A DNA stretch of 64,000 nt, taken from the NCBI GenBank assembly GCA_016715765.1, contig JADJZJ010000016.1, forward strand, positions 1-64,000, in the 5' to 3' direction. Source of the stretch: Opitutaceae bacterium. Lineage in GTDB: Bacteria; Verrucomicrobiota; Verrucomicrobiia; Opitutales; Opitutaceae. The position numbers and the translations under genes are program-made. Under the pieces are notes generated by a model that was not told the DNA's origin, searched no databases, and saw only the letters and a list, made by a program, of their open reading frames with translations. Shown in pieces: positions 41,482 through 51,008 of this stretch (the stretch's first letter is position 1; the number at the start of each line of letters is the position of its first letter).

Positions 41482-41544
41482 GGGCGACCCAGAAGACATA
41501 CCGAACGGGTGAATGTTTCAAACGCCGGCAACAATTGCACCGGA

Positions 41545-42495
41545 TTAGAAACCTTTGATCTTGAACAGGCTGGTAACGCTCTCGTTGCTGGTGATGCGCA
41601 CGATCGCCTGTCCCAGCAGCTTGGCGATGCTCAGCACCGTGATCGGCAGACCGGGTGCCGAAACCGGCGTCGAATTGGTCGTGATGAGTTCGTCAATGAG
41701 GCCGCTCTTGAGCCGCTCGATCGCCACATCGTTCAGGATGCAGTGGCTCACAGCGGCACTCACGCTCACGGCGCCCTGCGCCCGCAGGATCTTGGCCGCG
41801 GCGGTCAGGGTGCCGGCGGTCTCGGTGATGTCGTCGACGAGCAGGACGTCGCAACCGGCGACATCGCCCACGACATTCATCGCCTCGACGGTGGTCGCAT
41901 TCTTGCGTTTCTTCGCGACGAAGCACAGGGCCGCGCCCATCGTGTCGGCATAGGCGGACGCCATCTTCATGCCGCCGACATCCGGCGAGCACACCACCAG
42001 CGGATTCGTGCTCTTGCGATTGGCCAGGTGCTCGAAAAACACCGGCGACGCGTAGAGGTGATCCACAGGAATGTCGAAGAAGCCCTGAATCTGCTGGCTG
42101 TGCAGATCCATGGTGAGAATGCGCGTCGCGCCCGCGGCCACGAGGAGGTTGGCCACCAGCTTGGCCGTGATGGGGACCCGCGGCTGGTCCTTGCGATCCT
42201 GCCGGGCGTAACCGTAGAACGGCAGCACGGCCGTGATGCGCTGGGCCGAGGCGCGCCGGGCGGCATCGATCATGATCAGCAGCTCCATCAGGTGGTGGTT
42301 GGTCGGCGGGCAGGTGGACTGGATGATGAAGACATCCTGGCCGCGGATGTTCTCATTGATCTTCACGAAGGATTCCCCGTCGGGGAAACTCGTGACGGTG
42401 GCCTCGCCCAGCGGCACGCCGATGGATTGGCAAATTTCCTCGGCGAGAGGGCGATTCGAATTACCTGAAAGGATTTTAAGCCGCGACACGCTCAT
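41545..42495 (-). CDS. prs: ribose-phosphate pyrophosphokinase
   Basis: 316-residue PRPP synthase. ILSGNSNRPLAEEI at the N-terminus, FIIQSTCPPTNHHLMELL, YARQDRKDQPRVPITAKLVA (ATP-binding flexible loop) and the PRPP motif VLLVDDITETAGTL (usually DMIDTAGT). Follows lpxD by 25 bases, at the end of the minus-strand envelope operon. Confidence 0.96.
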   Translation of the reverse strand: MSVSRLKILSGNSNRPLAEEICQSIGVPLGEATVTSFPDGESFVKINENIRGQDVFIIQSTCPPTNHHLMELLIMIDAARRASAQRITAVLPFYGYARQDRKDQPRVPITAKLVANLLVAAGATRILTMDLHSQQIQGFFDIPVDHLYASPVFFEHLANRKSTNPLVVCSPDVGGMKMASAYADTMGAALCFVAKKRKNATTVEAMNVVGDVAGCDVLLVDDITETAGTLTAAAKILRAQGAVSVSAAVSHCILNDVAIERLKSGLIDELITTNSTPVSAPGLPITVLSIAKLLGQAIVRITSNESVTSLFKIKGF

Positions 42496-42520
42496 GGGCG
42501 CATCCTTGCGGGCCGTTTGC

Positions 42521-43564
42521 TCAGGCGGAAGACAATTTTATCTGGGTCTCCAATTCGGCGACCCGCTTGAACAGATCCGGCAGGCGCTGGAAGAGGACCT
42601 GCAGGCGGCGTTCGAGCATGTAGGAACGGGCCGGCACGCCGTTGACAAAAGTACCGGCCGGCACGCTCGAGGTGATGGCGGCGGCGCCTCCGGACTTGGC
42701 GCCCTTGCCGAGAGTCAGGTGACCCGCGACGCCGGCCTGCCCGCCCAGCACCACGTAGTCCTCCAGGGTGGTGCTGCCGGAAATGCCGACCTGGGCGCAC
42801 AGGATGCAGTGCCGGCCGATGGTCACGTTGTGCGCCACCTGCACCAGGTTGTCGATCTTGGTCCCCTCGCCGATCACCGTGCGGCTGAAACGGGCGCGGT
42901 CCAGCGTGCTGTTCGCCCCGATTTCAACATCGCTGCCAATCTCAACCATTCCGACCTGCGGGACCTTTTCGTGCCGGCCGGCGACAAATTCATAGCCAAA
43001 ACCGTCGGAGCCCACCACGACGCCGGCATGCAGCCGCACCCGGTCGGCCAGCACGCACTCCGCCGTCACCGTCACCCCTGGCATCAACCAGCAATTCGCG
43101 CCGATCCGCGCATTGCGGCCGATGAACACCTGGGCCTGCAGATGACTGCCGGGACCGACGCTGGCGCCCTGTTCGATCACACACAACGGGCCGATTGTGG
43201 CCGTGGCGTCCACCTTCGCGCCGGATTCCACCACTGCGCTGGGATGGATGCCGGGAGCGGGCTTGGGCCACAATTGCTGCTCAATCCTGGCGCAGATCCG
43301 CGCCAGGGCGGCGGAAGGATGCTCCACCATCAGGTGCAACTGCCCGGGGGCGGGATCGCCTTCGTAGTCCAGGGGCAGCAGGATGATCGAAGCCCGGCAG
43401 TTGGCGACTTCCGCACGGTACTTGGGATTGCCGAGGAACGAGATTTCCCCGCGTCCGGCGACGGTCAGCGCCCCGATGCCGGAGATCTGATCCCCGGTGG
43501 CCCCGCACGTCCGCCCCGGCTCCACCAGCTTGATGATCTCGGCAGGTGTAAAGGAGATCTGCAT
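42521..43564 (-). CDS. lpxD: UDP-3-O-acyl-glucosamine N-acyltransferase
   Basis: 347-residue lipid A biosynthesis enzyme. N-terminal uridine-binding domain (QISFTPAEIIKLVE to about 100), then a left-handed parallel beta helix of hexapeptide repeats from about 105 (IHPSAVVESGAKVDATATIG), with the catalytic His in LVQVAHNVTIG, and a C-terminal coiled coil (LERRLQVLFQRLPDLFKRVAELE). Start at 43564 (MQISFTPAE). Shows the organism makes lipid A. Confidence 0.95.
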   Translation of the reverse strand: MQISFTPAEIIKLVEPGRTCGATGDQISGIGALTVAGRGEISFLGNPKYRAEVANCRASIILLPLDYEGDPAPGQLHLMVEHPSAALARICARIEQQLWPKPAPGIHPSAVVESGAKVDATATIGPLCVIEQGASVGPGSHLQAQVFIGRNARIGANCWLMPGVTVTAECVLADRVRLHAGVVVGSDGFGYEFVAGRHEKVPQVGMVEIGSDVEIGANSTLDRARFSRTVIGEGTKIDNLVQVAHNVTIGRHCILCAQVGISGSTTLEDYVVLGGQAGVAGHLTLGKGAKSGGAAAITSSVPAGTFVNGVPARSYMLERRLQVLFQRLPDLFKRVAELETQIKLSSA

Positions 43565-43610
43565 GGGCCGCATGCTGGGACGAAAACCAACGGGTGCAAA
43601 GTCCGAAAAC

Positions 43611-43640
43611 AAAAAAGCCCCGCCGGCGATTGGCGGGGCT
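43611..43640 (-). terminator. rho-independent terminator downstream of ompH
   Basis: On the minus strand AGCCCCGCC pairs with GGCGGGGCT and is followed by six T. It lies between ompH and lpxD, so lpxD-prs may be uncoupled, at least in part, from ompH and bamA. Confidence 0.85.
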
Positions 43641-43664
43641 GAAGTGCAGGGCGAATGGCCCGGA

Positions 43665-44345
43665 TTATTTCTGTCCGCCCATCGGCACCTTGATGACCGG
43701 TGAGTCGGAGGTGCTGCCGGCCGCCGGGGCGGGCGCGGACGCCGGGGGCGTCGTGGCCGTGGCGGAGGCGGGACGGTCCTTGTTGATCTCCTTCATCACC
43801 TCGTCGGTGATGTCGAGGGCGGGATCGAAATGGATCACGGCCGGGATGCCCAGCAGCGACGGGCCGGACTTGTCGAGCAGCAGGGCGGCGCCGCGGCGCT
43901 TGGCCACGTCGGTGGCGATCTTGCCGATCTCTTCAAACATCAGGTCACGGAAAGTGCGGATGCGGCCCTGCAGCGCGCGCTGCGTGTTGGCCTCGAAGGT
44001 GCGCACTTCGTTGGTCTTGCGCTGGATCTCCTCCATCTTGCGCTGAGCCTCGGACTGGACCTTGTTCTTGGCCTCGGCCGTGGCGGCCGGGTTATTGGAC
44101 TGATCCACGAGTTCCTTGTATTGTTCGACGAGGGCGTTGCCTTCCTTGTTGAGGCGATCGAGCTCCTCCTGGGCCTTCTGGCCGTCGCCGCGCAGCTTTT
44201 CATTCTGCTCCTGCGTCTTGTAGTGGCTGTCGAGCAGCTTGGCCATATCGACAACGAGAACCTTGGTTGCCGTCTGGGCTTGGCCGGCCAGCGCAAAAAC
44301 GCCGAATGCCGCCAGGACGAGCAATGATTTGAACGAGTTTTTCAT
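43665..44345 (-). CDS. OmpH/Skp family periplasmic chaperone
   Basis: 226-residue exported chaperone. Signal peptide (SLLVLAAFGVFALAGQAQ), VLVVDMAKLLDSHYKTQEQNEKLR, then long alpha-helical tentacles rich in Lys/Glu/Gln, and a Pro/Ala/Thr-rich tail (TTPPASAPAPAAG). Skp carries unfolded outer-membrane proteins to BamA; bamA is the next gene upstream. Confidence 0.9.
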   Translation of the reverse strand: MKNSFKSLLVLAAFGVFALAGQAQTATKVLVVDMAKLLDSHYKTQEQNEKLRGDGQKAQEELDRLNKEGNALVEQYKELVDQSNNPAATAEAKNKVQSEAQRKMEEIQRKTNEVRTFEANTQRALQGRIRTFRDLMFEEIGKIATDVAKRRGAALLLDKSGPSLLGIPAVIHFDPALDITDEVMKEINKDRPASATATTPPASAPAPAAGSTSDSPVIKVPMGGQK

Positions 44346-44384
44346 GGTAGGGTAGATAAAGGTGAAAGGGAGACTGAATACTAA

Positions 44385-46739
44385 TCAGAAGCGGGTGCCA
44401 AAGGAAAAGTTGAACTGGTTGCCGGTATTGGCCTGCTTCGAACTGGTGAGCGGAATGCCGTAATCCAGGCTCAACGGGGCGCCGGCCACGAAGAGCCGGA
44501 TGCCGACGCCGAAGTTGTCGTGGTAGTCCGCCGGATTGAAGTCGTACGCCTTGGCGTTGACGAAGCCGGCATCGTAGAAGATGGCAAAGCGGATGGGGCT
44601 GACGATGTCCGCGGAATACTCGAGGCTCAGCATCGCGTAAGTCTTGCCACCAATCAGGAAGTCGCCGTCCCGGGGGCTGATGCTGTTGTATTCGTAACCG
44701 CGGAGATTGTACGGGCCGCCCAGGTAGTACTTGTAGTAGTAGGGAACGTCGGGACTGTTGCCGTAGCTTTCGATGACACCGCCGCGGGCAATGACCGACA
44801 GGACCTGGGCCTGCAGGTCGAACAGCGGGTAGAACTGGGAGCCGCGGAACTCGACTTTGTAGTAGTCATAATCACCGCCCAGAAACCCGCCCGCCAACTC
44901 GGTGTTGATTTCCACCCGGTTGCCCGAGGTGGTGTTGATGATCTTGTCGCGCGTGTCGCGCAGGAGCTGGAAGCCCAGGCGCGAGACCGTGCTGTCACCG
45001 GATGAAATCAGCCCGGTATAAATGGGGTCGACGTCATCAATGCCGATGACTTCGTAGGTGTAGGAGACCTTGCCTTCCACCAGCTCGAACAGTCGCTTGC
45101 GCAGGTAGATCTCACCGCCGGTTGCGATCTGCGTGTAATAGTCGCTGTTGTACTCGGACGAGGTGCGGTAGAGGCTGAAGCCCATCGCCAGTTCGCGTTC
45201 GAAGAGCCAGGGTTCCTCAAAGGACAGCACGGCCTCGCTCGACAGCGAACCGAGCTGCAGCCGGAGCCGGAACTTCTGGCCGTCGCCCTGGAAGAGCGAG
45301 CGCCGGTTGAAAAGGTCGAAATTCGCCTGGCTGATCTCGGCGAAGACGGTGACCCGCTCCACGGAGCTGAAACCGGCGCCAAAGGTCAGGTTGCCGGTGC
45401 GGGCCTCCTTGACCGCCACGCGCAGGTTGCGACGGCCGGGGATGTTGGTCTCCTGCGGCGTCGTATTCACGTCATCGAAGAAGCGCGTGTTCTCCAGGCG
45501 CAGCTTGCTGATCTTCATGCGCACGGTGTCGAACACGTCACCGGGGCCCAGCACGAGTTCGCGCAGGATCACGATGCTCTTGGACTTCACATTGCCCTCG
45601 ATGACAATGGACTCGACGTTGAATTTCTCGCTTTCCGTCACCTCGTAATCGAGGTCGATGTTGCCCGTGTTGACGTTGGGCTTGCGCAGCAGGCGCACCT
45701 GGGTGTCCAGGTAGCCGCCGGACCCGTAGAAGTCCTCCAGGCGCTCGACGTCCTTGTCGATCTTGGAGGGCCGGAACACCATGCCGCTGCGCTGGCGGAG
45801 AATGCGCTTCAGCAGGCTGGCCTCGTGGATCTTGGCACCCGTGACGTTGATGTCGCCAATCTTGTAACGGCGGCCCTCGATCACCCGGATGGTGATGACC
45901 AGCTTGGAGGGCGAGGGATAATCGAACGTGATCTGGTCCTGGGGGATCTCGATGTCGAGGTACCCTTCCTCACGGTAGTAGTCGCGCAGCTTCTCCAGAT
46001 CGTCCTCGAACTTGTCATCCTTGAACCGGCCCGTGTCGGTCAGCCAGGACATGAACCACCATTTCTTGGTCTCCATCTCCTTGCGCAGCAGGCGGGCCTT
46101 CACGTTGTCGTTGCCCGAAAATTTGATGACCGAGATTTTGACCTTCGCGCCTTCCTTGATCTTGAAGATGACCGTGCCGAAGCCCGTGGTCCGGTCCCGC
46201 TCGATGGCGTAATTGACCGAGACCTGGTTGTAACCGACCTTCTGGTAGTATTCCCGGATCTTTTCCTGGTCTTCCTTCACCTGGCGTTCGTCGAGCGAGG
46301 TGTTGGCCTTGGTTTTGACCTCCTTGTTGAGGCGTGTGCCCTTGACCTTCTTGTTGCCTTCGTACCGGACGGCCAGCACGCGGAACTTGGGGGTGACCTC
46401 GAACAGCAGGTTGAAAGTAGTCTCCGTGACCGCCTCGCGCTTGACCTCGATGAACTCGAACAGGCCGGTGCGATAGAGCGCCCGGATGTCGCGATCGATC
46501 ATGGAGTCGTCCAGGTCCCCGCCCTCGCGGACCTGCATGTTGGCGCGGACCACATCCTCGCTGACGATGGCCGTGCCGACAAATTTGACCGCAACTGTGC
46601 CGACCTTGTAGCTGGGGGCAGCCTCCTCAGCCTGGGCCGTCTGGGCCATCGCCTGGCTTCCGCTGACGCCGGAAAGCAGTAGAAACAGGAACAATGCGCA
46701 AACTACCCTCGCCAGAGGGTTACGGTGTGAAGTTTTCAA
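44385..46739 (-). CDS. bamA: outer-membrane protein assembly factor BamA
   Basis: 784-residue Omp85 protein. Signal peptide (VVCALFLFLLLSGVSGSQAMA), five POTRA domains to about residue 430 (first begins YKVGTVAVKFVGTAIVSEDVVRANM), and a 16-strand barrel that ends with FNFSFGTRF, a C-terminal Phe signal. VGIRLFVAG and GPYNLRGYEY are the barrel blocks, the latter resembling the VRGF/Y loop. Its start overlaps the 3' end of dnaB by about 20 bases. Confidence 0.95.
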   Translation of the reverse strand: MKTSHRNPLARVVCALFLFLLLSGVSGSQAMAQTAQAEEAAPSYKVGTVAVKFVGTAIVSEDVVRANMQVREGGDLDDSMIDRDIRALYRTGLFEFIEVKREAVTETTFNLLFEVTPKFRVLAVRYEGNKKVKGTRLNKEVKTKANTSLDERQVKEDQEKIREYYQKVGYNQVSVNYAIERDRTTGFGTVIFKIKEGAKVKISVIKFSGNDNVKARLLRKEMETKKWWFMSWLTDTGRFKDDKFEDDLEKLRDYYREEGYLDIEIPQDQITFDYPSPSKLVITIRVIEGRRYKIGDINVTGAKIHEASLLKRILRQRSGMVFRPSKIDKDVERLEDFYGSGGYLDTQVRLLRKPNVNTGNIDLDYEVTESEKFNVESIVIEGNVKSKSIVILRELVLGPGDVFDTVRMKISKLRLENTRFFDDVNTTPQETNIPGRRNLRVAVKEARTGNLTFGAGFSSVERVTVFAEISQANFDLFNRRSLFQGDGQKFRLRLQLGSLSSEAVLSFEEPWLFERELAMGFSLYRTSSEYNSDYYTQIATGGEIYLRKRLFELVEGKVSYTYEVIGIDDVDPIYTGLISSGDSTVSRLGFQLLRDTRDKIINTTSGNRVEINTELAGGFLGGDYDYYKVEFRGSQFYPLFDLQAQVLSVIARGGVIESYGNSPDVPYYYKYYLGGPYNLRGYEYNSISPRDGDFLIGGKTYAMLSLEYSADIVSPIRFAIFYDAGFVNAKAYDFNPADYHDNFGVGIRLFVAGAPLSLDYGIPLTSSKQANTGNQFNFSFGTRF

Positions 46740-48108
46740 AGCGGGTGATGTCTCTAAGGAAGGTAAGTTTCAATTCTCCTACCGGTCCGTTTCGTTGCTT
46801 GGCAACGATTAACTCGGCGGAATCGGCGGCTACTTGGAATTTTTCGTCGGCATCTTTGGGTCGGGCAAGCATCAGGACAACGTCGGCATCCTGCTCAATC
46901 GAGCCGGATTCGCGCAGATCCGCGAGCTTCGGAGTGCGGTTTTCCTTTTCGGAGGAGCGGTTCAACTGGCTTAATACAAGCACGGGGACGTTGAGTTCCT
47001 TCGCCAGCGCTTTTAATCCGCGGGAGGCCTCGGCCACCTGCTGCTCGCGCGGCACCTTCGGGTCGGTCGGACTGAGCAATTGCAGGTAATCAACAATGAT
47101 GAAGCCGAGGTTGTGGCGCGCGTGGATGCGCCGGGCCTTGGCGCGGAGCTGCATGATCGTGAGCGCGCTGGAGTCGTCGATGTAGATGCCGGACTTGGAA
47201 AACTCGTCGGCGACGGCCAGCAGGGCGCGCATTTCCTCGCCGTTCTGCTTCACGAAGCCCTCGCGCAACTGCTTCATGTTCACGCGGGCGCGGGAGCAGA
47301 GCATGCGCAGGGCCAGCTGGGCCGCGCTCATTTCGAGCGAAAACACGAGGACGGCCGCCGGCGCGCCCTTCTTGGGCATGGCGGCGGCCTCGGCGATGTT
47401 GAGGGCCAGCGAGGTTTTGCCCATGGACGGCCGGGCCGCCAGGATGATCATTTCCTGCCGCTGAAAGCCGAAGGTGAGCTGATCCAGGTCCTTGAAGCCC
47501 GAGGGCACGCCGGTCAGCTCGCCGCGGTGGTGCAGCATCTTGTCGATCACCTTGAAGGCCTCGCGGGTCGGCTCCTTCATGTGCCGCGCGGAGTCGTCCA
47601 CCCGGTGCTGGGTGACCGCGAACATCTCCTTCTCCACCCGGTCGACGAATTCCTCGACGCTGCCGCCGTCCAGCTGGAAGGAGTCCTCCACGATGCCGCC
47701 GGCCGCCCGGATGATCTCGCGCAGGATGTGCAGGTCGCGCACCCGTTCGATGAAATAGACCGCCTGCGCGGTGGTCGGGATGCGGGAGCTGACCTGGGCG
47801 AGGTAGGCGTAGCCGCCGATCGTGTCGAGCTGGCCGCCGGCCTTCAGCTCCTCCGCGACAATGGCGGTGTCGATCGGCAGGTTGCGCTGGTAGAGATCGA
47901 GCAGCTTCTCGTAAATGATCTGGTTGGCCGGGGAGAAAAAGGCCTTGGGCGCCAGTTTGTCCTCCAGGCATCGGGCCACGGTGTCCGTGCCGTCGATGAA
48001 ACAGCATGACAGCAGGTATTCCTCGGCCTCGAGACTGTGCGGCAGTTCACGTCCGGCCACACCGGAGGCAGGGGCGCGCGACGGGAATTTGTCTTGGGGC
48101 TCAGCCAT
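46720..48108 (-). CDS. dnaB: replicative DNA helicase DnaB
   Basis: 462-residue hexameric helicase. N-terminal domain begins at PHSLEAEEYLLSCCFID; RecA-like domain has Walker A ARPSMGKTSL, Walker B FIIVDYLQLL, and the C-terminal DLRESGSIEQDADVVLML with AKQRNGPVGELKLTFL. It sits in a block of ribosomal and DNA genes: rplY-pth-rpsF-ssb-rplI-dnaB-bamA. Confidence 0.96.
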   Translation of the reverse strand: MAEPQDKFPSRAPASGVAGRELPHSLEAEEYLLSCCFIDGTDTVARCLEDKLAPKAFFSPANQIIYEKLLDLYQRNLPIDTAIVAEELKAGGQLDTIGGYAYLAQVSSRIPTTAQAVYFIERVRDLHILREIIRAAGGIVEDSFQLDGGSVEEFVDRVEKEMFAVTQHRVDDSARHMKEPTREAFKVIDKMLHHRGELTGVPSGFKDLDQLTFGFQRQEMIILAARPSMGKTSLALNIAEAAAMPKKGAPAAVLVFSLEMSAAQLALRMLCSRARVNMKQLREGFVKQNGEEMRALLAVADEFSKSGIYIDDSSALTIMQLRAKARRIHARHNLGFIIVDYLQLLSPTDPKVPREQQVAEASRGLKALAKELNVPVLVLSQLNRSSEKENRTPKLADLRESGSIEQDADVVLMLARPKDADEKFQVAADSAELIVAKQRNGPVGELKLTFLRDITRFENFTP

Positions 48109-48185
48109 GCGGTGGGACCGTCAGATATGTGAGCGCGTCCGGATGCGTCGCAATAGCGGGTTTTGCACAATTTGCTCCCAAAACG

Positions 48186-48210
48186 CGAAAGCCGCGTCGG
48201 ATGACGCGGC
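48186..48210 (-). terminator. hairpin after rplI
   Basis: GCCGCGTC pairs with GACGCGGC across a 4-base loop; on the minus strand TTTCGCGTTTT follows. A moderate terminator or attenuator between rplI and dnaB. Confidence 0.5.
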
Positions 48211-48234
48211 CTGCGCGGGTTGCCGGCATCCCGG

Positions 48235-48720
48235 TTATTTCTTTTCCTCGGCCGGGGCGTCGATCGGGTTTTCCGAGACGACGTCGAAGTTGAGGTCGAC
48301 GGAGACCTCGGGGTGCAGCTTCACCTTCACGGTGTGCTGGCCCAGCGTCTTCACCGGCGTGTGCAGGTGGATGCGCTTCCGGTCGAGATCGAAGCCGGCG
48401 GCGACCAGCTTGCCGTGGATGTCAGCCGACGTGATGGCGCCGAACATCTTGCCGCCCTCACCGGTCTTGACGGCGAAGGCCAGGGAGGTCTTCTCGAGCT
48501 TCTTGGCGAGTTCCTGCGCTCCGCCCAGTTCCTCGGCCTCGCGCACGGCGCGGCGCTTCTTGAGGGCCTCGACCTGCTTGCGGTTGGCCGCGGTGAGCGG
48601 CACCGCGATGTTGCGCGGGAGCAGGAAATTGCGCGCGTAACCGGCGCGGACTTTGACTTGATCGCCTTCGCCGCCGAGACCTTCGACGGGTTTGACTAGG
48701 AGGACTTCGCTGTATGCCAT
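48235..48720 (-). CDS. rplI: 50S ribosomal protein L9
   Basis: 161-residue L9. Typical N-terminal globular part (MAYSEVLLVKPVEGLGGEGDQVKVRAGYARNFLLPRNIAVP), central long helix and C-terminal domain with VKLHPEVSVDLNFDV, ending in a short Glu/Lys tail. rpsR, usually between ssb and rplI in this cluster, is not here. Confidence 0.96.
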   Translation of the reverse strand: MAYSEVLLVKPVEGLGGEGDQVKVRAGYARNFLLPRNIAVPLTAANRKQVEALKKRRAVREAEELGGAQELAKKLEKTSLAFAVKTGEGGKMFGAITSADIHGKLVAAGFDLDRKRIHLHTPVKTLGQHTVKVKLHPEVSVDLNFDVVSENPIDAPAEEKK

Positions 48721-48766
48721 GATGGACTGGTGTTAAATGTGAAAGGAGTGAGGGAAACGGGGTGAT

Positions 48767-49243
48767 TTAGAATGGTACGTCTTCGTCGGCGCCTTCTTGC
48801 GCGGGCGGGGTCGGACGGCCGGGAGTGCGGGCCGGGGGGGCATGACGCTCGGGCGACTGGGTCTGGTCGGTTTCGTCGCCACCACCGCCGGGGGCGGCGG
48901 GACTGTCGCCACGGCTGCCGAGGAATTGGAAGCCCTCAAGGACAACCTTCAGCTTGCTGCGTTTCTGGCCGCTGGTCTTGTCCTCCCACTGGTCGAATTT
49001 CAGGCGGCCTTCCACGAAGAGCGGGCGCCCCTTGGTGCAATACTTCGCCACGGTCTCGCCCTGCTTGCCCCAGGCCTCGATGTCCACGAAGGTGGTCTCA
49101 TCGCGCATCGCGCCCGACTCGTCCTTGAACTGGCGGTTGACCGCGAGTCCGAACTGGCAAATGGCCGTGCCCTTGGGCGTGACGCGGAGCTCCGGGTCGC
49201 GGGTCAGGTTGCCGATCAGGTAGACTTTATTGAAGTTCGCCAT
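48767..49243 (-). CDS. ssb: single-stranded DNA-binding protein
   Basis: 158-residue SSB. OB fold with VYLIGNLTRDPELRVTPKGTAICQFGLAVNRQF at the N-terminus and VEGRLKFDQWEDK; low-complexity Gly/Pro linker; acidic tip ADEDVPF, the usual partner-binding C-terminus. Between rpsF and rplI. Confidence 0.95.
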   Translation of the reverse strand: MANFNKVYLIGNLTRDPELRVTPKGTAICQFGLAVNRQFKDESGAMRDETTFVDIEAWGKQGETVAKYCTKGRPLFVEGRLKFDQWEDKTSGQKRSKLKVVLEGFQFLGSRGDSPAAPGGGGDETDQTQSPERHAPPARTPGRPTPPAQEGADEDVPF

Positions 49244-49271
49244 GGGGTGCGGGCACGCGTGGAGGGGTCGT

Positions 49272-49568
49272 TCAGACCGACTCGACGAAAGTGCGGTAGA
49301 CGCTGCTGTTCAGGCGGAGGCGTTCCTTGAGCTGGGCCGGGGCGGCGGCCGGGGCGCTGAAGGCGATGTGCACGTAGGTGGCGCCGGTGAATTTGGCGTC
49401 CGTCACCCGGGCAAAGTCGCGCTTGCCGACGTTTTCGACCCCGGTGACCTCGCCGTGCAGGGTCGTGATGTCCTGCTTGAGGCCCTCGATGATCTGTTCG
49501 ACGGAGTCTTCCTTGCCCCGGTTGTCGAGGATGAAGGTCGCGCGGTAGTTACGGTTGTTCTGGTTCAT
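49272..49568 (-). CDS. rpsF: 30S ribosomal protein S6
   Basis: 98-residue S6, with YRATFILDNRGKEDSVEQIIEGLKQDI and the strand ATYVHIAFSAP. The start overlaps the end of pth by 20 bases. In the same minus-strand block as ssb. Confidence 0.93.
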   Translation of the reverse strand: MNQNNRNYRATFILDNRGKEDSVEQIIEGLKQDITTLHGEVTGVENVGKRDFARVTDAKFTGATYVHIAFSAPAAAPAQLKERLRLNSSVYRTFVESV

Positions 49569-50148
49569 TTTTGTCTCTGCGGTTGAGGGTGTTCATGGCC
49601 CGTTCGGGCCCGTCGTTGAGGAGCAGGCTGAGGCCGTTGAGATAATGCGGAAGGGAGTTGTCGATTAAGGTGAGCTGTTCGTTGGTGAATTTTCCCAGGA
49701 CGAAGTCCTTGAGGTCCATTTGCGCCGGCTGCTTCGGCCCGATGCCGAGGCGGTAGCGGCAGAAACCGTTGCCGAGATGCTCGAGCAGGCTGGCCACACC
49801 GTTGTGACCGCCGGCACTGCCGGTCGTGGTGACCTTGACCAGGCCGAGGTCGATGTTGGTGTCGTCATAGATGACGGCCACCGACTCCAGCCCGAGTTTG
49901 TAATAACGGGCCAGATCACCGACCGCGCGACCGCTCTCATTCATGAACGTGAGCGGCTTGACGAGGTAGCACGACGCGCGGCCGGGGCGATCCCAGCGGG
50001 CAACCTGCGCCTCGAACTGCGCCTGTTTCTTCCACACCAGCTGATGCTGGCGGGCAAACGCCTCGATCACCACCCAGCCAAGGTTGTGGCGGGTGGATTC
50101 GTATTCGCGGCCCGGATTGCCGAGACCGGCAACGAGCGAGATGGACAT
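49549..50148 (-). CDS. pth: peptidyl-tRNA hydrolase
   Basis: 199-residue enzyme freeing tRNA from dropped peptidyl-tRNA. Motifs: GLGNPGREYESTRHNLGW with Asn and catalytic His, PLTFMNESGRAVGDL, IYDDTNIDLG with Asp, and GGHNGVASLLEHLG. The C-terminus has a short non-conserved Arg/Asn-rich extension overlapping rpsF. Confidence 0.96.
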   Translation of the reverse strand: MSISLVAGLGNPGREYESTRHNLGWVVIEAFARQHQLVWKKQAQFEAQVARWDRPGRASCYLVKPLTFMNESGRAVGDLARYYKLGLESVAVIYDDTNIDLGLVKVTTTGSAGGHNGVASLLEHLGNGFCRYRLGIGPKQPAQMDLKDFVLGKFTNEQLTLIDNSLPHYLNGLSLLLNDGPERAMNTLNRRDKNEPEQP

Positions 50149-50204
50149 GACTCAAAGAACAAACGCAGGGCCGGCCACGGTCAAGCGGCCGGCCGCACGG
50201 AAAC

Positions 50205-51008
50205 TTATTTCTTGGCGGCGGGGGCGGCGGGCTTCGCCGCAGGGGCGGCACCCTTGGCCGGGGCGGCGGGGGCGCCTTTCTTGTCGCCGGCGGCGGCGGG
50301 AGCCGCGGCGGCACCGGCCGCAGGAGCGGCACCAGGGGCACCGGGGGCGGCCGGAGCGGCGCCGGGAGCACCGGGGGCGGCAGCGGCGGCGCCTTCGGCA
50401 CCTTCGACCGGGGCGGCGGCCACGACTTCCTGCACGATTTCGGCCACGGGCTCGACGCAGGAAACCACGGGCTGGCCCTTGGAATCGAGATAGTCGACGC
50501 CGGTGATGGGCTTCAGCTCACCGATCTTGATGGTCTCGCCGACCTTCAGCTCGGTCACGTCGACTTCGATGAAGGCGGGAAGATCCTTGGGGAAGCAGCG
50601 GATGCGGATGTTGTGGGAAGCGATTTCCAGCACGCCGCTCTGGTTCTTGACGCCGAAGGATTCGCCGGCGACCTGCACGGGCACGCGGATTTCCATCTTT
50701 TCGTCGGACTTCACTTCCTGCAGATCAATGTGCAGGTATTTGTCAGTCAGCGGATCGCGCTGGATTTCCTGGAGGAAGGAGAGGGCTTTCTCGGCCTTGT
50801 CCTTGCGCTGAAGCTCGATGAGCACGGCGCGGCCGGCCACGGACTTCAGGAGGCGGACGAACTCGGGTGTATCAACCGCGAGCTTCTCGGGACTCGTGTG
50901 CTTCCCGTAGAGAATCGCGGGAATGCTGTTGGCCTTGCGCAGGCGGCGGGAGGCGCTGCGGCCCGTCTGGGCGCGCGTGGTAACGTTAAGAGCGAACTGT
51001 TGTTTCAT
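50205..51008 (-). CDS. rplY: 50S ribosomal protein L25 (Ctc/TL5 type)
   Basis: 267-residue L25 with the C-terminal TL5 domain. 5S-binding N-terminal part starts MKQQFALNVTTRAQTGRSASRRLRK; FKDLPAFIEVDVTELKVGETI-like and PVVSCVEPVAEIVQE mark the second domain. The last 70 residues are almost only Ala, Gly and Pro. Start at 51008 follows homology; the longer frame includes the divergent tRNA-Asn promoter side. Confidence 0.93.
   Translation of the reverse strand: MKQQFALNVTTRAQTGRSASRRLRKANSIPAILYGKHTSPEKLAVDTPEFVRLLKSVAGRAVLIELQRKDKAEKALSFLQEIQRDPLTDKYLHIDLQEVKSDEKMEIRVPVQVAGESFGVKNQSGVLEIASHNIRIRCFPKDLPAFIEVDVTELKVGETIKIGELKPITGVDYLDSKGQPVVSCVEPVAEIVQEVVAAAPVEGAEGAAAAAPGAPGAAPAAPGAPGAAPAAGAAAAPAAAGDKKGAPAAPAKGAAPAAKPAAPAAKK

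Noticed and set aside
40012..42468. 818-codon plus-strand frame opposite degP and prs
   Set aside because: Antisense to two recognisable genes; Arg/Gly/Asp-rich without domains.
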